Translations under genes and position numbers: made by a program
Notes under the pieces: generated by a model
Seen by the model: only the letters and a program-made list of their open reading frames with translations
Told to the model about the DNA's origin: nothing
Database searches by the model: none
In this document: in pieces, positions 1-6,905 of the stretch
How the letters are laid out: every line of letters starts with the position of its first letter
How positions within the stretch are numbered: position 1 is the first letter of the stretch
Source: Flavobacteriaceae bacterium UBA3440
Lineage (GTDB): Bacteria; Bacteroidota; Bacteroidia; Flavobacteriales; Flavobacteriaceae
Length of the DNA: 8,128 nt
Assembly: GCA_002378585.1 (NCBI GenBank)
Contig: DFSJ01000019.1
Coordinates: 1 to 8,128 of the forward strand
Direction of reading: 5' to 3'

Positions 1-21
1 CTAAGCAAAAAAATTAATGGT

Positions 22-894
22 TTAATGCACTATTGGATTAAATTTTATTTTTTGTCCCTGAGCACACTGGCTCAATAAATCTTTTGAATAATCGGTTAAT
101 TGAAAAATTCGTGGATAGCCTCCTGTGACTTGACCATCGTTCATCAAAATAATCAATTGACCGGCTGGGGTAAGTTGAACGGTCCCAGGCAAGGCACTTG
201 AGGTATGTATAGGCGTGATTTTATGGGCCACTGTTTCTTGAAGTATATACCCCATTCTGTCGTTTCGACCAATGGTCATTTCCAGGTTTAGTTTCTTTAT
301 TTCGGATGAACTGAGTCTGTGGTACTCTGGTCCTAAATAAACCTGTAGCTCAACAGTAGATCCAGCACTCACGTCATGTTGGCACACCGGGTTTTCCAAG
401 GCAGATGTGCTCTTACTACATATTTTTGAAACTTCATTTAATGGAGTCCCTGTTTCTATAAAATCTCCTTTTTTGATTCTAAAATCAGCAGTAATAGATG
501 GGTAATAACTTCGACTGCCTAGCACTTGTTTCGTATTTATCCCACCCAGAATTCCTAAGTAAGTGCGTACACCAGATCGCCTTTGTCCAAACTGCAACAC
601 ATCATTTTCTTCTACAGGGATAAGTTGATTCATCGGGATTTTTTGACCGTTGATTGTGGCGGTATAATCACCCCCTGTCAATGATATGGCTGTATGGATA
701 TGAAATTTAAATTCAGCTCCACCAAAAGTAATTTCGATAACTGCATCATTATCGTCATTGCCCAAGACAGCGTTGGCTAAATGGTAAGAAATTCCATCAA
801 TAGCTCCGCTAGGCGGTATACCCAGATGCGCATAACCCAAGCGCCCTTTATCTTGAATAGTGCTGTAAATACCTGGTTTGATTACTTCTATCAT
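22..894 (-). CDS. pxpC: 5-oxoprolinase subunit PxpC (KipA/AHS2 family)
   Basis: This is the large cytoplasmic subunit of the prokaryotic ATP-dependent 5-oxoprolinase, which with PxpA and PxpB opens 5-oxoproline to glutamate. Older names are KipA, AHS2 domain or 'biotin-dependent carboxyltransferase family'. The 290-residue product spans the whole domain: an N-terminal DKGRLGYAHLGIPPSGAID block (residues 15-33), NDRMGYIL (211-218), matching the family's SDRMGY signature, and a C-terminal block from GTVQLTPAGQ (237) to VTGGYPRI (256-263). It is slightly short for the family (usually about 310-330). The ATG lies 9 nt after the pxpB stop, with no Shine-Dalgarno sequence, as is usual in Bacteroidota. 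It is the last gene of the operon visible here; only 21 bases follow, so whether another gene comes next cannot be seen. Family assignment is firm. The activity is inferred from the complete A, B, C set. Confidence 0.95.
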   Translation of the reverse strand: MIEVIKPGIYSTIQDKGRLGYAHLGIPPSGAIDGISYHLANAVLGNDDNDAVIEITFGGAEFKFHIHTAISLTGGDYTATINGQKIPMNQLIPVEENDVLQFGQRRSGVRTYLGILGGINTKQVLGSRSYYPSITADFRIKKGDFIETGTPLNEVSKICSKSTSALENPVCQHDVSAGSTVELQVYLGPEYHRLSSSEIKKLNLEMTIGRNDRMGYILQETVAHKITPIHTSSALPGTVQLTPAGQLIILMNDGQVTGGYPRIFQLTDYSKDLLSQCAQGQKIKFNPIVH

Positions 895-903
895 CGCGAG
901 GAA

Positions 904-1623
904 TCAATGGTTAATAAGCATTTTATGATCCCTTAGAGAGTCCAGTATTTCTTGGTACTCATTTTTTTCTACAGCCCGAAATTTTATAACATCTCCTGGC
1001 TTGGCGATACATGGTTCAGGAAGTTGAGGGTCGAATAAAATCAAAGGACAATGACCAATTATATGCCAACCTCCTGGTGACGCCAGGGGATAGATGCCAG
1101 TTTGTGCTCCACCAACAGCCACACTTCCTGAGTTCACCACCGCTGATGGTTTATCCTTACGCGGTTGAACCAATTTTTTATCTAGCCCTCCCAAGTACAT
1201 AAATCCAGGTTGGAATCCATAAAAAAAGAGGGTGTATTCAGGTTTTGTGTGAAGATGTACCATTTCTTGGAGGGAAATCTTCTTGTTGGATAAATAATCT
1301 TCTAGATCCGGCGCTACTTCAGAACTATAGTACACAGGCAGTTCAACTACTTTTTTTGGTAATAAAGCTGTGGGGTTGTTTTTAATGTGTGCGTACTTCT
1401 CTTGAACCCATTGAATCCAGGGGTTGAAATCTTTTTGGGCCACGGAAAATACGATTGTCAAGCTGTGATATGCCACAATGTACTCAGTAATTGCATCATC
1501 GGACAATGCCGCCCTGAGTTGCCAAATATCTTCGATGATATCCACATCTATTTGACTAGGCCATTCAATTAGTAGGGCTCGATTGCCCATCGGGAAGTAG
1601 GTTAATGTATAAGCCATACTCAT
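904..1623 (-). CDS. pxpB: 5-oxoprolinase subunit PxpB (KipI/AHS1 family)
   Basis: This is the second subunit of the 5-oxoprolinase complex, homologous to Bacillus KipI (AHS1 domain), where it was first described as an inhibitor of the sporulation kinase KinA. In the Pxp complex it pairs with PxpC. The 239-residue protein carries the expected landmarks: an N-terminal domain, VELPVYYSSEVAPDLEDY (93-110), FYGFQPGFMYLGG (134-146), GSVAVGGAQTGIYPLASPGG (166-185), and a C-terminal KPGDVIKF (208-215). Its ATG overlaps the pxpA stop by 4 nt (ATGA), so translational coupling is likely. A second ATG two codons further in is an equally possible start. PxpB and PxpC are separate genes here, although fused forms exist elsewhere. 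Nothing is missing from the conserved core. Confidence 0.95.
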   Translation of the reverse strand: MSMAYTLTYFPMGNRALLIEWPSQIDVDIIEDIWQLRAALSDDAITEYIVAYHSLTIVFSVAQKDFNPWIQWVQEKYAHIKNNPTALLPKKVVELPVYYSSEVAPDLEDYLSNKKISLQEMVHLHTKPEYTLFFYGFQPGFMYLGGLDKKLVQPRKDKPSAVVNSGSVAVGGAQTGIYPLASPGGWHIIGHCPLILFDPQLPEPCIAKPGDVIKFRAVEKNEYQEILDSLRDHKMLINH

Positions 1624-2327
1624 TGTGATCGATTTACAGCTGAAACTGCTTTAGCAATTTCTAGTGAATTTGGATGGTCTGAATGAATACAGCAGGTCAT
1701 CGTTTGAATAGCGTGTAGGCTTCCCTCTATACTTTGTACTCGTCCTTCCCTTAAATTTAGAAATTGTTGTTGAGCTATTTTAGGGTCGTGGATGATTGAA
1801 TTATGTTCCTGTCGCGGAACTAAAGTCAGGTCTGATCGATATCTGCGATCGATAAAACTTTCTGGCCAAATGAGATGATTAGGTCTTGTAAAGCTATTGA
1901 AAAGCACCGAATTAACTGAGGTGATCAGTAAAATTTCAGGGCACACCTCATCGATTACCTCCAAAAAAACCAAAGCCATTTCAGGCTTATTGGCCACGTC
2001 GTGGTACAACGCACCATGAGGTTTTACATGAGACATTTTAGCGCCGCATAATTCGGCGGCCTCCAAAAACATCTCCAACTGATGCTGAAGGCTTTGCTTT
2101 AATTCCTTAACATCCATTATCATGGATATTCGCCCAAAGTTCTCTCGATCTGGATAGGAGGGATGGGCGCCAATATCCACTCCGTATTCTTGCGCCATTT
2201 GGATTGTTTTTATGATCAAATCCTTTGAACCCGCGTGTGCCCCACAGGCGATGTTGCACCGGTTTATATACGGCATGATGAGTCTATCGTGGGCTATTCC
2301 CTCTCCCAAATCACAATTGATATCCAT
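1620..2327 (-). CDS. pxpA: 5-oxoprolinase subunit PxpA (LamB/YcsF family)
   Basis: PxpA (formerly LamB/YcsF) is the third component of the ATP-dependent 5-oxoprolinase and has a deacetylase-like TIM-barrel fold. The 235-residue product shows all family blocks: NCDLGEG (4-10), NIACGAHAG (25-33), IGAHPSYPDRENFGR (52-66), HVKPHGALY (100-108), SFIDRRYRSDLTLVPR (157-172) and CIHSDHP (213-219). The conserved His and Asp residues of these blocks are the expected metal and catalytic positions. In the fifth block the usual D-G step reads D-L, a minor variation. Length is slightly below the usual roughly 250. The ATG directly abuts the TAA of the upstream permease gene with no spacer, and the stop overlaps pxpB by 4 nt, so the genes are surely co-transcribed. 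Confidence in identity is very high. Confidence 0.96.
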   Translation of the reverse strand: MDINCDLGEGIAHDRLIMPYINRCNIACGAHAGSKDLIIKTIQMAQEYGVDIGAHPSYPDRENFGRISMIMDVKELKQSLQHQLEMFLEAAELCGAKMSHVKPHGALYHDVANKPEMALVFLEVIDEVCPEILLITSVNSVLFNSFTRPNHLIWPESFIDRRYRSDLTLVPRQEHNSIIHDPKIAQQQFLNLREGRVQSIEGSLHAIQTMTCCIHSDHPNSLEIAKAVSAVNRSQ

Positions 2328-3557
2328 TTAATTGAAAATTTGCACTACTCCATCAATTCCTTTGAAGCCCACAATAATGGACAAAATTAGGACGATTGCC
2401 CCCAAAATATTTTGCCAAATTGTATTGACATGACCTTTCATAACTTTTTGTTGATTGATCATCCATAGGACTAATCCAGCAATGATAAAAATCAGCATCC
2501 CATTGGCCACTTGCGCCATTTGTATCAACGCAATAGGTTTAATCCCTGCAGTAGCTAAAATTACACCCACAAGAAGCACAGAGCCCCAAATAATTCTAAA
2601 CTTTTTGCTGTTTGAATCTGTCGACCAACCAAGACATTCACAGGCGACATAGGCTGCAGCAAGCGGGGCGGTAATCGCTGAAGTCATACCAGCAGAAAAT
2701 AATCCTACTCCTAAAAGTAGTTTGGCCATGGAACCATATAACGGACTTAAAGCTTCTGCTAAATCGACAGCTGTTGTGATTTTTTCAATACCTGAACCGG
2801 CTGCGCAGATCACGATACACATGGAAACAACTCCGCCCAGTCCAATCGTCCAATAGGTGTCTCTTTTAACTTTTGGGAGAAATTCAACTCCCTGCCATTT
2901 TTTATGAATGAGTGAGGCATGAAGGAAAATATTATAGGGGACAATGGTTGTACCGACTAGCCCGATGATGGTCCAAAGGCTGTCCTTTGGTATAGTGGGT
3001 AAAAAAATTCCGCTGAGTAGTTCGGGCAATTTAGGCCTGATTAATAGGGCAGTGACCACAAATGAAAAACTCATAAATAGAACCATGATCGTTAAAATCT
3101 GGGGAAGTAGTTTGTCGTTTTTTTGTGACAAAACAATAAATGCAATCCCACCCAACAATAACGCCGCTACATTAATTTTCACATCGAAATAGTAGTAGGT
3201 TAGAGGACCTATAATAGCCTCGAGGCCCAAAACTCCTCCACCGATATTCCCCGCTTGGTAAGCGGTGTTTCCCAGAACTATAGCCAGAATTATGAGTATG
3301 ATCACTGGGGTTTTCCAAACTGACTCCTTTAATCTGTTCCTAAGCAATTGGGCCAAACCACTTTCGGTAATTAAGCCTATCCGAGCGGCCATTTCTTGTA
3401 GAATGATGGTGGCCAAAGTGGACAATAGAACAGCCCAGAGAAGTGAATAGCCAAAATTTACCCCAGCTATTGAGCAGAGCGTAACCGTTCCGGGACCAAT
3501 AAAGGCGGCAGCAATAATAATGCCAGGGCCAATATTTTTAATTAAACGAAATGCCAT
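2328..3557 (-). CDS. NRAMP-superfamily permease of the 5-oxoproline operon
   Basis: This inner-membrane transporter has 409 residues and about 11 hydrophobic helices, the NRAMP (SLC11) version of the LeuT fold. The N-terminal alignment is clear: residues 11-65 fit the TM1-TM2 pattern ending in LLW...LQEMAARIGLITESGLA. In canonical NRAMPs TM1 reads DPGN and TM6 reads MPHN, and those Asp, Asn and Met side chains bind the metal ion. Here the matching sites are GPGT (residues 21-24) and VPYN (206-209), so the known metal-coordinating side chains are gone. Bacillus subtilis has an NRAMP-family gene (ycsG) beside ycsF and kipIA, so association with 5-oxoprolinase genes is known. It is the first intact gene of the operon and abuts pxpA with no gap. 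I infer uptake of 5-oxoproline or a related compound. A divalent-metal transporter remains the default database label. Confidence 0.88.
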   Translation of the reverse strand: MAFRLIKNIGPGIIIAAAFIGPGTVTLCSIAGVNFGYSLLWAVLLSTLATIILQEMAARIGLITESGLAQLLRNRLKESVWKTPVIILIILAIVLGNTAYQAGNIGGGVLGLEAIIGPLTYYYFDVKINVAALLLGGIAFIVLSQKNDKLLPQILTIMVLFMSFSFVVTALLIRPKLPELLSGIFLPTIPKDSLWTIIGLVGTTIVPYNIFLHASLIHKKWQGVEFLPKVKRDTYWTIGLGGVVSMCIVICAAGSGIEKITTAVDLAEALSPLYGSMAKLLLGVGLFSAGMTSAITAPLAAAYVACECLGWSTDSNSKKFRIIWGSVLLVGVILATAGIKPIALIQMAQVANGMLIFIIAGLVLWMINQQKVMKGHVNTIWQNILGAIVLILSIIVGFKGIDGVVQIFN

Positions 3558-3562
3558 AAAAT

Positions 3563-3655
3563 TTAGGATTGAGCAAGTGCTTTTACGGCATCAATTAAAT
3601 GATCCAGTTCTGTTGTAGAATCTGCGATTGTCCATAGCTTAAATAGTGATCGTAT
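3563..3655 (-). pseudogene. Possible C-terminal remnant of a PLP-dependent enzyme gene
   Basis: On the minus strand, 30 codons starting just after an in-frame TAG (3656-3658) and ending in TAA (3563-3565) encode a peptide with IADSTTELDHLIDAVKAL in its second half. This resembles the last helix of fold-type I PLP enzymes such as class V aminotransferases and NifS-like desulfurases, which commonly end in a T-x-E-E-x-D-x-L-x-x-A-x-x-x-L pattern. There is no ATG in the frame, and codons before the TAG show no similarity to anything I recognise. The stop lies only 5 nt before the permease ATG, which is operon-like spacing. I infer that an earlier gene at the head of the operon was deleted except for its tail. 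It could also be chance coding-like sequence, or a leader peptide using an unusual start; the family assignment is tentative. Confidence 0.35.
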
Positions 3656-3678
3656 CTATTCTAAAGATAGACAAGATT

Positions 3679-4698
3679 CTATTCCAATGATTTTAAGAAT
3701 TTAAGCACCCCTGAAAAATACACTTCTTGGTCGTCATACATAGCCATATGACTTCCTTGAGGACAATATAGGTACTCCCCATTTTGTACTAATCTGCTCA
3801 TTTTTTCCATCGCTTTTGGGTCCATAGTATCGTATTCCGCGCCTATGGTCAGGGTTGGAATACTGATATTTTTCAGATCCTCAGTTCTGTCCCATTCCTT
3901 TAATACAGCATCTCCCACAACGCCAAACTCGCTGGGACCTTGCATTTTTAAATAAAGTGGATAATTCAGATTGGCAAACGCCCTAACCACCGGATTTGGC
4001 CAATCACTTGGATTCATGCGCAGTACATGCTCTGGATAGTAGTAGGTTTCTATAAGTTTAAGATATTCTGGATTCGTATAATCTTCACTTTTTTCATACG
4101 CCTCTATTTTATCCAGAACATCAGCCGGCATTTGAGGTCCCAACACTTCTTTAGCATAGGTCACATACTCGGGTATGGAACTGACCATGTTAGAAACGAT
4201 AAGGGCTTTCATGTTTTGTTGGTATTTTAAGGCGTATTCAATCCCTAAAATACCTCCCCAAGAATGGCCGAGTAGTACAAAGTTAGTGGCGTCTAAATTC
4301 AACGCCTTTCTAACCTGTTCGACTTCCTCAACAAAACTTTCGATGTTCCAAAGTCGTTCATCGTTGGGATTGTCACTTTTTCCAGAGCCCAATTGATCAT
4401 AGTAATAATACTCTACATTTCCTTGTGGAAAGAATGAGTCAGCTGCTTCAAAATATTCGCTAGTAGCCCCGGGGCCCCCGTGCAGCAACAAGACTTTTAT
4501 TGTGGGATTATTTCCTACGCGTTTTGTCCAAACATTAAAAGTGCCATAGGCTGTCTCAATGGGGATTACTTTTGTCCCTCCCGAAAATTTTGAAGGGGAA
4601 TCAGCATAATTTAAATAGTCGGAAAAATCAGAAGTTTCTTGGCCTTTACAAGCTACCAAGATCAACAATATCTGGAGGATAAGGATTTTTGATTTCAT
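3679..4698 (-). CDS. Exported lipoprotein, proline iminopeptidase-family alpha/beta hydrolase
   Basis: This is an alpha/beta hydrolase of the proline iminopeptidase family (peptidase family S33), which typically removes N-terminal proline or similar residues from short peptides. I set the start at the ATG at 4698 (339 residues) because it gives a clean lipoprotein signal: Met-Lys-Ser-Lys, a hydrophobic run, then the lipobox LVAC with Cys17. The longer frame from a GTG at 4806 puts 36 unrelated residues in front. Visible active-site elements are HGGPG (73-77, oxyanion region), GHSWGG with nucleophile Ser146, Asp290 in EYDTMDP, and His317 in GSHMAMYDD. The triad is therefore complete. The lipobox places it in the envelope after export. 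It lies on the same strand as the pxp operon, 121 nt upstream of the permease start. Substrate is unproven; esterase or other amidase activity is possible. Confidence 0.88.
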   Translation of the reverse strand: MKSKILILQILLILVACKGQETSDFSDYLNYADSPSKFSGGTKVIPIETAYGTFNVWTKRVGNNPTIKVLLLHGGPGATSEYFEAADSFFPQGNVEYYYYDQLGSGKSDNPNDERLWNIESFVEEVEQVRKALNLDATNFVLLGHSWGGILGIEYALKYQQNMKALIVSNMVSSIPEYVTYAKEVLGPQMPADVLDKIEAYEKSEDYTNPEYLKLIETYYYPEHVLRMNPSDWPNPVVRAFANLNYPLYLKMQGPSEFGVVGDAVLKEWDRTEDLKNISIPTLTIGAEYDTMDPKAMEKMSRLVQNGEYLYCPQGSHMAMYDDQEVYFSGVLKFLKSLE

Positions 4699-4779
4699 GA
4701 GATAGATTTTATAGTAACGTGACGAAAAGTGCTTTTTAAGCAAATCAAATTTTCTCATTATTTGATGACAACTACCCCA

Positions 4780-4808
4780 CAAAATAACAAATCCCCCACT
4801 AAACACAA
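4780..4808 (-). promoter_or_regulatory. Candidate Bacteroidota-type promoter for the lipoprotein hydrolase
   Basis: On the minus strand a TTG (4806-4808) is followed after 18 nt by TTATTTTG (4780-4787). This resembles the Bacteroidota promoter pattern TTG, 17-19 nt, TAnnTTTG, with a mismatch at the second base of the -7 box. It would give a leader of roughly 75 nt before the ATG at 4698. It may also drive the pxp operon by read-through. The call rests on pattern alone in AT-rich DNA. Confidence 0.3.
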
Positions 4809-4896
4809 AGTATTTATTATTTTAAATAATTGATTTTCAGTTTATTTGGCTGTTTATACATATCCTTAAGCTATTTTTATTTTCAAATTAAACTCA

Positions 4897-5850
4897 TTGA
4901 ATTTGAATCAATATTTTTTTAAGGCACTCTTTTTTTTGCTCCCATTGGTAACCAGCGGTCAGTCAATTTTAATAAACAGTAAGGCTCAGCAATTTATCAC
5001 CGTTTTAGGAGTTGCACAGGATGGAGGGTATCCCCAAGCAGGGTGCACAGAAGAGTTTTGTATGCGCCATTGGCGGGGTGAGGAAAATAAGCGCCATGTT
5101 GTAAGTCTGGGACTTACCGATCATCAAAGCAAACAAAATTGGTTGTTTGAGGCCACCCCAGATTTTACCTACCAACTTCAAAAGCTCCAAGAAACTTCAG
5201 GATTGACTAATCTTTCAGGGATTTTTTTAACACACGCACACATGGGGCACTATGCAGGTTTATTAAACCTGGGTAGAGAAGCGCAAGGCTCCTCAGGAGT
5301 TGTCGTATACGTGCTTCCAAAAATGAAACAATTCCTGGAACACAATGCTCCGTGGAGCCAGTTAGTTGCCCTAGGAAATATAGAGTTGGTGCTGATCGAA
5401 CCAGACAAACCAATTCAACTTAGTCCTGCTATTCAGGTAACCCCAATGCTGGTGCCACACAGAGACGAGTTTTCTGAGACGGTGGGGTTTATCATACAAT
5501 CAAGCGAACGAAGTGCATTATTTATTCCTGATATTGACAAATGGCCATTGTGGGATCGAGATATTCTCGCCGAGGTAGACCGAGCAGATTTCGCTTTAAT
5601 CGACGCCACTTTTTATGGAGCCAAAGAACTCCCTCACCGGGATATGAGTGAAGTCCCTCACCCATTTGTTTCTGAAACTGTTGAATTGTTTCGCACATCG
5701 TCAACTCTGTTGCGCAACAAAATCATGTTCATTCATATGAACCATACGAATCCGATCTTATTTAACGGTCCTGAGAGAAATGAGCTGATCAAATTGGGGT
5801 TCGATGTAGCTGACGAAGGGGAGATCATATCATTGAATAATGAACTGTAA
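4897..5850 (+). CDS. Secreted PqqB-like metallo-beta-lactamase-fold protein
   Basis: The 317-residue product is an MBL-fold protein of the PqqB-like group. Features in order: a probable signal peptide with a hydrophobic core at about residues 6-20 (cleavage perhaps near TSGQ-S), GVAQDGGYPQAGC (38-50), HAHMGH (113-118), PHRDE (187-191), PDIDKW (211-216), DATF (236-239) and IHMNHTNP (279-286). The last block matches the HINNTNP region of PqqB. His113, His115, His118, His188, Asp212 and His283 are plausible metal ligands. The Asp of the usual HxHxDH motif is Gly117, so one metal site is altered. No ATG exists near the start: TTG at 4897 or 4903 are the best starts, and the first in-frame ATG (codon 56) lies after the conserved core. 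No other pqq gene is nearby, so PQQ synthesis is not implied and the substrate is unknown. It is divergent from the lipoprotein hydrolase, with about 200 nt between them. Confidence 0.85.
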   Translation: MNLNQYFFKALFFLLPLVTSGQSILINSKAQQFITVLGVAQDGGYPQAGCTEEFCMRHWRGEENKRHVVSLGLTDHQSKQNWLFEATPDFTYQLQKLQETSGLTNLSGIFLTHAHMGHYAGLLNLGREAQGSSGVVVYVLPKMKQFLEHNAPWSQLVALGNIELVLIEPDKPIQLSPAIQVTPMLVPHRDEFSETVGFIIQSSERSALFIPDIDKWPLWDRDILAEVDRADFALIDATFYGAKELPHRDMSEVPHPFVSETVELFRTSSTLLRNKIMFIHMNHTNPILFNGPERNELIKLGFDVADEGEIISLNNEL

Positions 5851-5963
5851 TCAATGGTGCAATAAATTAATCGCCATACCCTACCAAATTCATAGATAGG
5901 CAGCTCGGAAATCATCGTCAAGAAAATTATAAATGATTGATATTTAATTCATTATATTTGGTT

Positions 5964-6839
5964 ATGGCGCATAATAAACTAGAAAAAACAATAGTATTTC
6001 TATTCGAAAAAGTGTTTTCTGATCAATCAAAAAACGCTTTTGAAACCATAATTTTGTGGCTCTCCATTATTGGTTTCATTGTACATCTGGCACTTATTTA
6101 CCTGATTAAACTTGATGCTATCACTTTGTTGGGTAATTATAAGCTACTGACTAACCCAATTTCAGCGATTTATACGCCCTTCACATTCATACTTATCTAT
6201 GAAATTTATCTTCTCGTATTGTACTTGCCCAGGTCATTCACTACGGCCCTATCCAAACAATTTGAGATAATTTCATTAATCCTTATTCGAAGAATATTTG
6301 GAGATATACCTAAGGTTGATATTGAGGTTGACTGGTTCCAAACCCAGGAGAATTTAAATTTAATCTATGATTTGGCAGGAATCCTCATCTTGTATTACTT
6401 GATCTTTCTATTCAATAAAAACAGAAAAAAATCCATTCAAAATGCGATAAACAATAAAATAGAAAGATTTGTAATCTCTAAAAAAGGGATCAGCATTATA
6501 TTGCTTTTATGTTTTGCTATGATGTCTTTAAACAGTCTATACCACTGGCTCAATGAAATAATTAATTTTTCACACGTAGAAAATGTGAACACCATATTTT
6601 ACAATGATTTTTTTGAATTGTTGATACTAGCCGATGTGTTTATCCTGCTGCTTTCTTTCAGGTATACTGAACGTTACATTCAGATTATAAGGAATACGGG
6701 ATTCGTAATTTGTACTATTTTGATCAGACTTTCATTTAGTTCCAGTGGGTTCACCAATGTTGCCCTCATTGTATCGAGTGTAATTTTCGGGTTTTTAATA
6801 CTTAAAATCTTCAATCTTAGCGAGCCACTTCAAGATTGA
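5964..6839 (+). CDS. Multi-pass membrane protein of unknown function
   Basis: I do not recognise a named function. The 291-residue product is an integral membrane protein with hydrophobic segments at roughly residues 29-49, 67-88, 133-150, 175-192, 215-232 and 246-280 (one or two passes), so about six to seven helices. Between the second and third lies a conserved-looking amphipathic stretch, PRSFTTALSKQFEIISLILI (89-108), followed by RR and an acidic linker. A lysine- and asparagine-rich cytoplasmic-type loop sits at 151-174. I recall similar uncharacterised proteins in Flavobacteria, but this is memory, not a search. The ATG at 5964 is preferred over a TTG at 5937, since the nine extra residues add nothing. 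It lies 113 nt after the MBL gene on the same strand and converges with the symporter gene. Base composition is more AT-rich than its neighbours. Channel or transporter roles are possible but unsupported. Confidence 0.75.
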   Translation: MAHNKLEKTIVFLFEKVFSDQSKNAFETIILWLSIIGFIVHLALIYLIKLDAITLLGNYKLLTNPISAIYTPFTFILIYEIYLLVLYLPRSFTTALSKQFEIISLILIRRIFGDIPKVDIEVDWFQTQENLNLIYDLAGILILYYLIFLFNKNRKKSIQNAINNKIERFVISKKGISIILLLCFAMMSLNSLYHWLNEIINFSHVENVNTIFYNDFFELLILADVFILLLSFRYTERYIQIIRNTGFVICTILIRLSFSSSGFTNVALIVSSVIFGFLILKIFNLSEPLQD

Positions 6840-6877
6840 GTTTCTTTATCCTGTCCACTTTAGAATAGCTGACATAA

Positions 6878-6905
6878 CAAAAATCATGTGGGCTTTTGCC
6901 CGACT
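6878..6905 (-). terminator. Possible weak terminator after the symporter gene
   Basis: Read on the minus strand, just after the symporter stop, a GGGC-AAAA-GCCC hairpin (6890-6901) is followed six bases later by a run of five T. The stem is only 4 bp perfect and the T-run is not adjacent, so it is a marginal rho-independent terminator. It lies in the 65-nt space between two convergent genes, where a terminator is expected. Confidence 0.35.

Noticed and set aside
1011..1202. Plus-strand open frame of 63 codons opposite pxpB (and similar ones opposite other genes, e.g. 2944-3192, 7122-7382)
   Set aside because: They lie fully antisense to strongly conserved genes and their products have no recognisable motif; they are shadows.
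4699..4806. N-terminal extension of the lipoprotein hydrolase from a GTG at 4806
   Set aside because: It adds 36 residues unlike the family ahead of a perfect lipoprotein signal, and it would bury the lipobox; the ATG at 4698 explains the sequence better.
4807..4896. Promoter for the PqqB-like gene
   Set aside because: No TTG with correctly spaced TAnnTTTG found on the plus strand; the region is simply AT-rich.
5953..5960. TATATTTG, a perfect match to the Bacteroidota -7 box, upstream of the membrane-protein gene
   Set aside because: It ends 3 nt before the chosen ATG, so transcription would start inside the coding region, and no TTG lies 17-19 nt upstream (nearest is 13 nt).
5851..5963. 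Search for a terminator or small gene between the MBL and membrane-protein genes
   Set aside because: Only a loose ATGG/CCAT pairing with a long loop and no T-run; nothing supportable.
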